From Moringa oleifera (Eukaryota > Streptophyta > Magnoliopsida > Brassicales > Moringaceae): a DNA stretch of 64,000 bases. The translations under genes were made by a program, and so were the position numbers. The stretch covers positions 62,001-126,000 of the forward strand of contig JAJFZO010000799.1 of NCBI GenBank assembly GCA_021397835.1, in the 5' to 3' direction. Under the pieces are notes generated by a model that saw only the letters and a program-made list of their open reading frames with translations, was not told the DNA's origin and did no database searches. This document shows positions 23,477 to 33,296 of this stretch, in pieces. Within the stretch, counting starts at the first letter, position 1, and each line of letters opens with the position of its first letter.

Positions 23477-26400
23477 GGAAATTGTCAAAATTGACACCTT
23501 GTGTCCCTTTATTTTTTTTAAAACAAACCATCTTTACTAGCTTTTTTGTTTTTCACACTTAAATTTATTGTGAAGACCAAAATACCCATCCTAAAGACAA
23601 TAATACCCTAAAAAGTAAATAAATTCAAAAAATAAGAAAATTGATGCATATAGTATTAATATTCTTACTCTACGAGCTCTCTCTGTCATCAAGCTCTCTC
23701 TCTTTTTATCTTCAGGCTCTTTCTGCAAATTTTTTCTTCATGTTTGTATCTAATATCTACCTAAATAAAGGCTAAAAAAAGAATAAAAAGCAATCATCAA
23801 TTAATTTTGGCTAGTTCTCTTCACGTCGTATCTAAGATCTACATAAACAAGCTCGTGTTTTTAGTAACACATTGTCCTTCAAAAGCAAAAAGTGTTCGTG
23901 TGGATCAAGAGACTAACAGATACGTATTTGAAAGACAATGAATCTTAACAATACGAAGATTTTATTTGTTTTAAAAGAATAATCGTGATGTATCATACGT
24001 ATCATAACATGAACAAAGAACCGTGCTATGTTTGATTAAATCGTGACTTAGCTACCGAATTCATATCATCTTATGAATTATCATGACTTTATTCATAAAT
24101 TAATATTTCTTTAATAAAATTGATACATAAGATAATATCATTGCTTATTTATCTAAATCGTTATTTATTTATTAAACTTCAGTTTTGTTCCTTTTTCTAA
24201 AAATGTCGCTTCTTTTCTGAAATATTTTCATGGTCATGGTCGAATGCATGTTATTGTAACTTGGAATGGTGAGTGGTCAGAGCCAAGAGAAAGTTTTGAG
24301 TATATTGGTAGGACTATCAAAACTCAAGGTTATGTTGTTTGAAAGGGTTTAACACATGCATAGTTATTAAGTTTAGTTAAATCTTGCATTGATATTGATT
24401 TCTCTAATTATGATATTACACTGCACACCATAGTGAGATCTGAGAAACTACCATGAAAATTAAGTTAGTGAATGATAACAATATTGAGTTCATGTTGTAT
24501 GGTGATAACATATTACCCCATGTAATTGTTGATTTGGTGGAGTGACATGATGTTAAAAAAACATATGGTGTATGTGAAGGTAGAATTCAAAATGAATCAA
24601 TTAGTTGAATTCTTGTATTGGGAGCAATGAGGTTATTGATGCAATCTTTAACATGGAGGCCCATCCAATTGTTTAAGTAAAAATCTAAGCACAGAACCAT
24701 TATTCCATAATAAGACTCCTTCCAACACTTAGAATACTGATGAGATCGACTTGGATGAGTCGATGGACTATGATGTTGTGTGTGAGTATCTAATCCCAAA
24801 ATTTGAGCCAACTTAACCTATCAAAGAAGAGCTATTTGAACCCATTATGGAAGTTGAGCTTGATGATGAGAACCTGCCTTCTGTACCATATTCAATCCCA
24901 CCTTATGTGCCACTTGCATGTGCTAAAGCGCACAACAATATGAGTGATGGTATTAACAAGAGGTGTAGTGTGTTGGGTGCTGAATTATACAGTATTGTTT
25001 TTGCTCTTACTATGGAATCAGTGACTTTGATTGACACCTTTACTAGAGGTCAATTTTTCTTAAATATGAAAGAATTGAAGCAATTTTTGTGTATGTATGC
25101 ATTGACAGAGAACTTTCAATTTAGAGTCACTAGATCCAACAAATCAATATTTAAGATTGCTTGTAGAGAAGAAAATTATGCATGGAAGGTACGTGCTATG
25201 AAGGTTGCACAAGGACAATCCTTTCAAATTAGACATTGTGATTTGACACACACTTGCATAATGAAAGAGTTGCATTGCCAACATCGATAAGCAAGTTTTA
25301 CCATTATTGGAGAAATTATTACTCAACGATTATTCACTAATGCTATAATTATTAAGCCAAAAGATATCATAGGTGACATTAAAGAATTATATGGCATACA
25401 AATTTTATATAGCAAAGCTTAAAAGGCAAAAGAATACGCATTGTCTCTTACTTATGATGACCTAGTTGAGTCATACCAACAATTATCATCATATTGTCAC
25501 ATGTTGCAAATAGCTAGTCTAAGAACTAAGGCTCACATATGCATTGAAGATGAGACTAATCGATTTAAGTATTTTTTTTGTAGCTCTTGGATAATTATTA
25601 AGGGGGTTTTATTCAGTGATTAGACCAGTTATTACTATCGACACCACTCACTTGAAAGGAAGATTCCACGGTGTTATTTTTGTAATGATGTGCAAGAATG
25701 AAAATGAACAAATATACCCACTAGCATTTGGTTATGGTAGCTCAAAAAATAATAAGGCTTGGGAGTAGTTTTTGGAGCAACTAAAGGTGGCTATTAGTCA
25801 TGTTGATGACTTGGTTATTATATCGAATCATCATGCTAGTATTACAAAGGCCATTATAAAGGTCTTCCCCGATTCTTGTCATAGGTTATGTTCTTGACAT
25901 ATGGTCCAAAATATAAAGAATAAATTCAAGAGGGAAGAAGTGTCCAAGATATTCTATAGTGCAGCAAGGGCATATCGAGAGCCTGAATTTAGTCAATTGA
26001 TGATTGAATTGCAAGCTAATTACCCTGAAGCTTTTGAATATATCCTGAAGGAAGATTCGAGGAAATGGTCACATCTGTATTGCCCTCAAAAATGATTTCA
26101 ACTCATGACCACTAATATTGCTAAAAGCTTGAATTCATGCCTTTGATTTGCCCACGAGTTGTCCGTCATGGCTTTATTGGAATTTATTAGAGATATGATG
26201 CAACGTTGATTCTATGATAGGCATGAGAAAGCTAAGATTTGGAAAGCACAATTAACTAAATGGGTCCACTCTTTGATGAATGAAAGATAAAAAATTTCAT
26301 TATAAATGACGGCTTTTAACATTGATTGGAATATATATGTAGTCATGTGCACATGCACTAGCAGCATCTATGTGGCATTTATTATTTGTTAATAATATAT

Positions 26401-26860
26401 TTTCATTTCTCGTTCTCGTTTTGGTTGTCATTTTTTATTTTTTTATAGGGAACGTAACATTGATTTTATAACCTTATAGTCTGACTATTATAAGTAAGAG
26501 CACTTAGTAGCAGCATACATGATCCAATCTATCTAGTTAGTGATAAGTATGATTGCAATATGCCTAAAAACGTCAGAATGATTGTTGTATTACTGCTGAA
26601 TAATGGTAAGCACACGGGTCATCCAAAAAAGCAAAGAATACTCTCTAGTAGGGAAAAGACATGACAAAAGAAATTTTTTAAGTGCAACCAATATGGACAC
26701 AACAGGTTGACATGCTCAAACCCATAATATCACGATAAAGGAAGTCATTCAACTTTAGATTCTGAAGGAAGAATGTCACTTGGAAATTTGACAAGTGAAT
26801 TTTCTCTTTCAGATCCTAGCCTTGCTAGAACTTGTCTTTGATTAGGATTTCGATTGAAAA
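23477..26860 (+). mobile_element. Mutator-like element (MULE), decayed
   Basis: The left end is placed at GGAAATTGTCAAAATTGACA (23477), a form often seen at ends of plant MULEs, followed by a T- and C-rich leader with CTCTCT runs near 23680-23710. The interior codes a MURA-type transposase on the plus strand from 24244 to 26841. I could not find a matching right terminus or a 9-bp target duplication; the coding frame runs almost to where the flanking texture resumes, so the right end may be truncated. The right boundary is a guess within about 100 bases. Confidence 0.82.
24244..26841 (+). pseudogene. MURA-type MULE transposase pseudogene with zinc knuckle
   Basis: The N-terminal part starts MHVIVTWNGEW. 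The MuDR DNA-binding domain is at about 25060-25290, with LCMYALTENFQFRVTRSNKS and QIRHCDLTHTC. The DDE transposase domain (25622-26100) has VITIDTTHLKGRFHGVIFV with the first Asp, then IISNHHASI where the second catalytic Asp has become Asn, and KAWE followed by a Trp-to-stop change. CHRLCS is followed by another Trp-to-stop before HMVQNIKNKF. A C-terminal frame continues with TNIAKSLNSCL and LEFIRDMMQR, then MPKNVRMIVVLL, and ends in a zinc knuckle CNQYGHNRLTC (26691-26715) whose first Cys is Phe. A last block, FSLSDPSLARTCL, ends at TGA 26839-26841. It is not functional. Confidence 0.92.
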
Positions 26861-27452
26861 AAAAGTAGGATCGCTTTCTCATGTACCTAAAAAACTGAGG
26901 CAATCTTAATTGGAGCCACTTCTAGTTTTTTTGACTTAATCTTTTTTATAGAAATAGCACTTGATCAAAGGGGGCATAAGCAAGTTCAGTGATTGAACTC
27001 TTTATAATCGATCGACGAGAACCTTGAAGCTATCTAAGGCAGAAGCAAACTCATATTAGGCATAGTCACAACATCAACTAGTACAAGAAAATGGCATAAT
27101 AGTGAAGATCAATTCATCTCAATGCACAAAAAAACATTGCCTTAGGCATGCAACGCAAAAAGATAAAAAGATTGCTGGCTCGTAAAAAACTCTTTTAGAG
27201 CTTAATTTAAGCCAAACCCCTCAATTCAACAATAAGAGTCAGTTATGGAATAGTCTTTTGGTCAGCTTTCTCATTCTTAAGGACTTTTAATCAGTAGGCT
27301 TTATAGTGGACCTACGTTACTAACAAGGAGAATATGAAATAGATAGTTGTGCTTATCTTCACTTAGAAACTCTATGCTCCCTATTCTAGTAAGGCATGCT
27401 TTCTAAACTAGATTCACTTGTTCTTATCTCTAACGATTAACCTATTCTAAAG
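26861..27452. other. Unassigned sequence between MULE and CACTA element 2
   Basis: Decayed sequence of the same texture as the rest of the NUMT. No gene, repeat or RNA was recognised. Confidence 0.5.
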
Positions 27453-27479
27453 TACTATTATAAAAATTATAATAAGTAA

Positions 27480-27780
27480 CAATGATTTACCAATAGTTCT
27501 TGAAAGAACTATCATTAAAAACATCATTAACAATTTTTAATATTTGTTCTCCTAAAACTGACATTAAAAATAGGATTTGTCACACTTTTAACATCAGCTA
27601 CCATTAACTGACATTAAAAGGTAACATTTAATGTCAATTGCCATGGGAATTGATGTTAAATGCTTAAAAGATTAAATCCTTAAATGAAAGTTCTACAAGA
27701 ACTGTCGTTAAAAGTTAAACTACACAGCCTTTAATGACAATTCTACTAGAACTGTCATTAAAATCTTGCACCAAGCCTTT
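27480..27780. repeat. CACTA element 2, left subterminal repeats
   Basis: Multiple units such as AGAACTGTCATTAAA, TTAATGACAATTCTAC and AACTGACATTAAAA occur in both orientations. The same family of units occurs at 30410-30720. They are distinct in sequence from the repeats of CACTA element 1. Confidence 0.85.
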
Positions 27781-28419
27781 TAACCTAGCTATCATCTTCT
27801 CCTCCAAAAGTGGCAATAGCCACTTTTGTAGAAATAGCCACCCGACCTGCACATACATCTCTCCCTTTCCATTGTTCTTTCCTTGCTCGTTCCTCTCCTA
27901 TTTGTCTTAATCTCCACAAGGCGAAGCCAAACCCTCCCCTTCTATTTGTTCTTCATCTTTGGCATTTAAACATGAAAGTATTTCGGTAGATTCAAAATTT
28001 TTTTATGAAAGTTTTTTTCACAATTATTTCATTGGTTTTGACTTAAAGAATGAATTAAGAACGTATACTATTTTGAGATTTTCTTCATTAGCTATGTTTG
28101 ATGAATTTTATTAGTGAAATTTAGGTTTTTTGTAAGTACATTTGGATGAATATTAGGTATGAATGAGCATGTATTGGTGAATTTATTGTTTGATAATTTT
28201 GAAGATTTTTTTATATTAATTGATGAATTAACTAAATGTTAGTTACATGAATTTATATTTTGATGAAGTAGATATTAATTAGATGAATTTATATTTTGAT
28301 CAATTTATGTTTGAATAAATTTTGTTTGGTAAGATTAATTGGTATATTTTGAAAATTTTACATTGATTTTGTAATTAACTTTATTTAATATTAGTTAAAT
28401 TTTAAATAGATAATTAATT
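27781..28419. other. CACTA element 2, 5' interior
   Basis: A pyrimidine-rich leader (CTCTCC and CCTCTCC runs near 27850-27950) is followed by AT-rich sequence. An open stretch near 27959-28110 is too short and featureless to call. This may be the untranslated leader of a lost gene or captured host sequence. Confidence 0.4.
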
Positions 28420-28880
28420 AATTAGATGATTGTATAATAAATAATTAAATATTATCTAAATTTTAATTAATTTATTAGCTAGTTAGATGCTTGCAAAGTA
28501 ATTAATTAGATGTTAATTAAATATTCACTATATATTAATTAACTAATTAGTTATTAATGATCTATTTAAATTTTAATTAATTAATTTGATGCTTATAAAG
28601 CAAATAATTAGATGTTATTTAAATTTTAATTAATTTACTAGTGCTTGTAAAGGAATTAATTAGATATTAATTAATTGATTATGTATTAATTAACTAATTA
28701 GCTATTGATCATTTATTCAAATTTTAATTAATTAATTTGATGCCTATAAAGTAAATAATTAAATTTTATTTAAATTTTAGTTAATTTATTAGTGCTTCTA
28801 AAGTAATTAATTAGATGTTGATTAATTAACTATGTATTAATTAACTAATTAATTACTTAAATTTTAATTAATTTTTATTA
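28420..28880. repeat. AT-rich minisatellite, three units of about 150-165 bp
   Basis: Three head-to-tail units begin near 28423, 28587 and 28738. Each starts with a GATG-containing motif followed by a TAAATAATTA block, then AAATTTTAATTAATTTA, an AGTAATTAATTAGATGTT-like block, a TATTAATTAACTAATTA block, and AAATTTTAATTAA. The units differ by many substitutions. The surrounding sequence to about 28970 is similar AT-rich material. Confidence 0.75.
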
Positions 28881-29149
28881 GTTATATATTATTTATTTAA
28901 TTGTTACTAACTAATCATTTGTTATTTAGCTAATTAATTAATTATATGCTAATTTAGTTAAATATATATTAATTACAAATGTCAACTAATTTATTACAAT
29001 TTTTGTTGCATGTAATTTATACATAAATGTCTAATATAATTGTGTACATTTGTGTTTTGAATTTTTATTAGTTTATTATTGTTTGACTACATTATATTTA
29101 TGTTTTTTTTTACTTTTTTTATTATTTGAGTAAACTTTATATAGTTTTA
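28881..29149. other. CACTA element 2, AT-rich interior
   Basis: AT-rich sequence continuing from the minisatellite to the Ulp1 remnant, with no recognisable coding content. Confidence 0.5.
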
Positions 29150-29995
29150 GTTGTACTTGACTTGGAGAAATATTTTATATTTGCTGATTAATCTATCACA
29201 TGGGATGTCTATAAGTATAAACACCGAAGTCTGTCACCTTGTCATTTATACCCAAGTCTGTCACCTTGTCAATAGAATGATAGATCTATGTAACAGAGGA
29301 ATAGTGATATTTTCGGATAACTTGAGGTAAGTCTTAATATTGTTTGAAATTTTTAATAGTTTAATTTGTTTATAATGTTTTTTACATTTATTTTTAATAA
29401 TGCAGGTATCACTGGATGTTGATGGTTGTCAAGCGTCGTCCTTTTATGTATAACATTTTTTGATCATTTGAACAATGGTTCTCGTCAAGATGTAGATCAA
29501 TTTATGTCCACATAAGTGAAAATATTTCAATTTATATTATTATCTATTATTTTTTTCTCTTAAGATTATTGATTATTTTATATTGACAGCTCTTTTAAAT
29601 TGTTTCAATTTATCAATGAATCAAGTGAAAGGTGCATTCCTAAGTGTATTTCTGCTAAGTTATATATATTTAAACCAATACATGATATTAGTTTTATTTA
29701 TTTTAAAATATATAATAATTAAAAATTTTTAATGCAGTGTCCACCTTAACTTTCAAATACTGAGTGTGAATATTAAATGTTATAAAATTTTTAAGGGAAC
29801 ATTATTGACAAACGTAACAAAAATATCCCATATGCGAAAATAGTAAGTTTTTAAGCATTTTCTTATATAATTACTTTGGTAATTGATGTGCTTACTAAGA
29901 GTTTTAAGTGGACTAACTATTTTTTTTTTATAAATGTAATTAGTGAATATAGATACACATACTCAATCAGATACTGATGAAGATTGAAAGGAGGT
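29150..29995 (+). pseudogene. Ulp1-like (C48) protease remnant in CACTA element 2
   Basis: Short ordered matches point to the Ulp1-type domain of plant CACTA elements. HWMLMVV at 29410-29430 (after an intron-like break) covers the catalytic His region, and a second frame nearby reads NNGSRQDVDQFM. At 29736-29775 the frame reads CPP, stop, LSNTECEY, matching the block that carries the catalytic Cys. A tail read as DTHTQSDTDED, stop, KEVEQSLWNA follows (29952-29997). Stops and frame breaks are frequent. A 17-base block, AAGTCTGTCACCTTGTC, occurs twice near 29227 and 29254. The upstream limit is uncertain. Confidence 0.65.
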
Positions 29996-30409
29996 TGAAC
30001 AGTCTCTTTGGAATGCCATATTAAAAAGTTGAACCTTAAAGATTTTTACAGATATGAACATTTTTGAATTTACATAGTTGAATTTTTAAGATTATGTATA
30101 ATAATAAGTATTGTACATATGGAGTTCAGTTATGACATCAAGATTTTTTTTTTTCATCTTTCATTACTTTTTATATTGAATTATGTTGAAGTGTTTTCAC
30201 ATATGAAAGAAGCAATGATGGTTTAAGTGAGAATGGTATTGAAGAGTATTGAAAGAAAAAGTTATTTCATTGAAGTGTTAGTATTGAATAGTGTTAATGT
30301 ATACAAGATAAAAATATCTCGTTGATGTGGAAAAGATGAAGAATTTTATGTATGCAGGTTTTAGATAATTTATATGTAGGAATTTTGTATATATCAAAAT
30401 TATTAAAAA
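29996..30409. other. CACTA element 2, non-coding 3' interior
   Basis: AT-rich sequence between the protease remnant and the right subterminal repeats. I see nothing codable here. Confidence 0.5.
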
Positions 30410-30720
30410 AAAATTCTTTTAATGGACTGTTAATTGAAAACTAACATTAAAGGCATTATCTTTTAATGACAATTCTTTTAAACTATCGTTAAAAGGAAGG
30501 TCTTTAAGGACAGTTTTAAAAGAACTATCATTAAAGGCCTTCCCTTTTTAATGATAGTTCTGTTAAAAATAGTCCTTAAAGACTCCCCCTTTAACGCTTG
30601 TTTTAAAAGAACCTAAAAGGGGGCATTAAAAGGGAGTTTTAATGATAGTTTTCAAGAAATATCATTAATTAAAACTCTTTCCTCTTTATTATCATTAAAG
30701 TCCTTTTTAACTGTCATTAA
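30410..30720. repeat. CACTA element 2, right subterminal repeats
   Basis: Units such as TTTTAATGACAATTCTTTTA, AAAGAACTATCATTAAAG and CTGTCATTAAAT in both orientations pair with the set at 27480-27780 and lead into the intact right terminus ending at 30740. Confidence 0.85.
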
Positions 30721-30740
30721 ATCTCTTATTTGTAGTAGTG

Positions 30741-31471
30741 GCAATATGACAATTAGCCCTTCTCGTATTACTTGAAACCTTCATAAACTCATTTTCGAGT
30801 TCTATTGTACTAAAGGTTACTGTGAGAAGATTCTTATGCCGACGAAGATTGCTTTTAGTGATAGGGAAATAAAAAAATAAAAAACTATTACTTTATTTTC
30901 AACATTTCGGATAGGCGAAAAGATCTATGTCCATCCCTAACTTTCTTCTAAACCTTATCAAAAAATTTAAGCTTTCTCTATTAGGACTCATCAAAGAATA
31001 ATAGGTATACGTTGGTTCGATAAGCTAAGGAAAAAGAAAGAACTACCACTTGGTTTTGACACTCAAGTAAGCCATCTTGTCAAATATCGATGCAAAGGTT
31101 AGATTTAAGCACCTTTATCACCTAACTAGTCCTATTTAATTTAAAAAATCCAACTTGGAAACTATATCTCCCCCAGAAAATGCTTTACCTCAAAGCCCTT
31201 TTCATATGTTGGGCAAGCTTGGATGGCCCCACTCCTAACAAGTTGTTGGTCAAGATCATGAAACTAGCGCTCGAAAAGTAAGTAAGTTGGTCTTTCTTTA
31301 ATCATAAGGGTAATCATTCTCATTACATGAGAGGCGACTAGCTCGAGGTCATGATTGATAATGGCATAACTAGAAGAGGGATAAGGGTGACAAGGTTACG
31401 CGCTAAGTAATGCAGAACATCTCTTTTGAGTACAACGGCAATGCAAGGGGCTAAGTTAGTCAACCAACACA
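30741..31471. other. Unassigned sequence upstream of ccmFN pseudogene
   Basis: Decayed sequence with no recognised gene. In donor mitochondrial DNA this would be the ccmFN upstream spacer, but that is inferred from position only. Confidence 0.45.
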
Positions 31472-31551
31472 TAGGTTAGGGTTAGGCCAGCAATAGGTTT
31501 AAATCTTGCCGTAGGTCAGGGTTGGGCCAGCAATAGGTTTGAATCTTGTCG
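31472..31551 (+). repeat. Tandem duplication, two 40-bp units
   Basis: Two adjacent units (31472-31511 and 31512-31551) share the pattern TAGGT-AGGGTT-GGCCAGCAATAGGTTT-AATCTTG-CG and differ by about four transitions. The core AGGTTTGAATCTTG resembles a decayed tRNA T arm, though no full tRNA is visible. It lies 49 bases upstream of the ccmFN start. Confidence 0.85.
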
Positions 31552-31600
31552 TTATTGCATGACAGGAATAACGAAGCAAAATTTTGGAAATGAGCACAAA

Positions 31601-33296
31601 ATGTCAATATATCAATTATCTTATTACTCATTATTTTTGGGTCTTTTTGTTGCATTCACTTATAACAAGAGAGAACCACTAGTGTTTGGTGTGGTACTTG
31701 TATTTTAGTGCATTCTTTTTTTTTTCTTAGTCTTCTGTTCCATCATATTCCTAATAACTTATCCAATTACAATGTATTAATCGCTAATGCATCTTTCCTT
31801 TATCAAATCTCAAGGACATGGTCTAATCATGAGGGTAGTATTTTATTATGGTGTTAGATCCTAAATTTTTATGAATTTTTTCTTTGTTATCGTGGTCGAC
31901 CCCAAAGGCATAATGTCTTAAATTAAGGAGGCCATAAAGAAACTTTTTTTTTATCTTAAACTTTGTGAAGAATTCTATTCTTTCGCTCTCATTCGTTGCA
32001 AGTAAAAAGGTGGTGTTGCACCCCAGTTGTACACTCCCTTTGTTCTACAAACCATTGTTGATTTTGAACTTTGTTCATGAAGGAATCGAACTTTTGATGG
32101 ACTAGCCCTTTATTGTGTGTCGCTTTATCCTAAAAAGAAAATGAGCTTTGTTCCTATGGACACTAGATGCTCTCGTAGTTCATGAAAAGAAAAAAGGACT
32201 TATCCATTGTTGCATCTACCATGAGATGATAAAGAGAGAGCATCGTCTATCGATGAACAACAAATTGATGAAGCTCTTGGCATTGCTTTGTTTTTCTCTC
32301 CTTCTTATTGGCAAGTTTCAATCTTTTTGCTCTAAATTTCTTCGCTTATAACGAACTAGTTGCAGAATCAAATCCTGTTTCACAAGATCTTATATCAACC
32401 ATACATCCTCATTACATTTATGTCGGGGATGTTGCCACTGGTATGAGTTTTGGCTTATACAAATAAAAAATGATGAATGGGATTATGGCACTCGTCACCA
32501 TTGTGGAAGGATACCGTCAAAAAGAAAGGAACATTGCTCCGCTCTGCTGGATACGTTGGATCCCATATAACAAGCGAGCTTTTAACCCTTACTTACTCTA
32601 TTGTTACGTAACAATAAAAGCCCGCCCATACTACTTCAATGTTGCTTTTTTGGCTTCTTTTCGCTTTGGATAAGAGTGATAGTGGACATGTGGAGGGAGC
32701 AGACGATGCGTATCATTCGTAATGGAAAGAAAAATACTGCTACTTTGCCTCTTTGTTAGACGACGAGCGCGAATATAGTGGTCTCTGTCTAGGACCAAGA
32801 ACCAATTCAAATTTTGATCTTGACATGTTAGTGGTTTTTGACCAGAGGCATCTTGCCAGGAATTTGGTGGGGTTATCATGAATTAGGTTGGGGTGGCTAA
32901 TGGTTTTTGGATCCCATAAAAAAATGTGTTTTTTATGCCTCGGATAGTAGCCACAACTGGTATTCATTTAGTAATTCTACCCCATCTTCATTCTTGGACT
33001 TCAGTTTCCTAATATTGTGACTTTTCCATGCTATGTCTTAAGAACCTTTTCGATAAGGTTTGGACTGCCATCTCCCATTCAAAAGTTTTGCAGCAGACGA
33101 TACACAAGGAATCTTTTTATGGCATTTCTTCCTTCTAATGACCAACATATCTATGATTCTTTTCTTCAAGATGAAGCAGCAGGCATCGGTCCGTAAAACC
33201 TATAAAAAGGTAATGGTTATGACATGAAGTACTCTTGTACGCCTATGTCACTCAGCTCGCATGAAACCCTACCCCATTATATTATGAAAAAATTAA
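31601..33296 (+). pseudogene. ccmFN: ccmFN pseudogene (mitochondrial cytochrome c maturation)
   Basis: CcmFN is a multi-pass inner-membrane protein of the system I heme lyase that attaches heme to cytochrome c in plant mitochondria. The frame starts at ATG 31601 with MSIYQLSYYSLFLGLFVAFT, the usual N-terminus. Later pieces in order are APQLYTPFVL, KEKRTYPLLHL, ERASSIDEQ and LGIALFFSP (32180-32305), GTLLRSAGYVGSHITSELLT (32528-32595), SNFDLDMLVVFDQ near 32808-32845, and [11 protein letters not shown] near 33164. It closes with ATTATATTATGAAAAAATTAA; the final stop TAA is at 33294. The tryptophan-rich heme-handling stretch near 32885-32925 is broken. Stops, indels and frame changes occur throughout. 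The 1.7-kb length fits the unsplit gene. Confidence 0.93.

Larger units (their letters stand above)
27453..30740. mobile_element. CACTA-type element 2, non-autonomous, with Ulp1 remnant
   Basis: The right end is a clean TTTGTAGTAGTG (30729-30740), the complement of CACTACTACAAA. The left end TACTATTATAAAAATT (27453-27468) matches CACTACTACAAAAATT apart from three C-to-T changes. Subterminal repeats of the type CTAGAACTGTCATTAAA and inverse lie at 27480-27780 and 30410-30720. The interior is very AT-rich and contains a minisatellite and a Ulp1-like remnant but no TNP2 sequence, so it would have needed transposase from elsewhere. The flanking triplets AAG and GCA do not match, so a target duplication is not shown. 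Confidence 0.82.
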
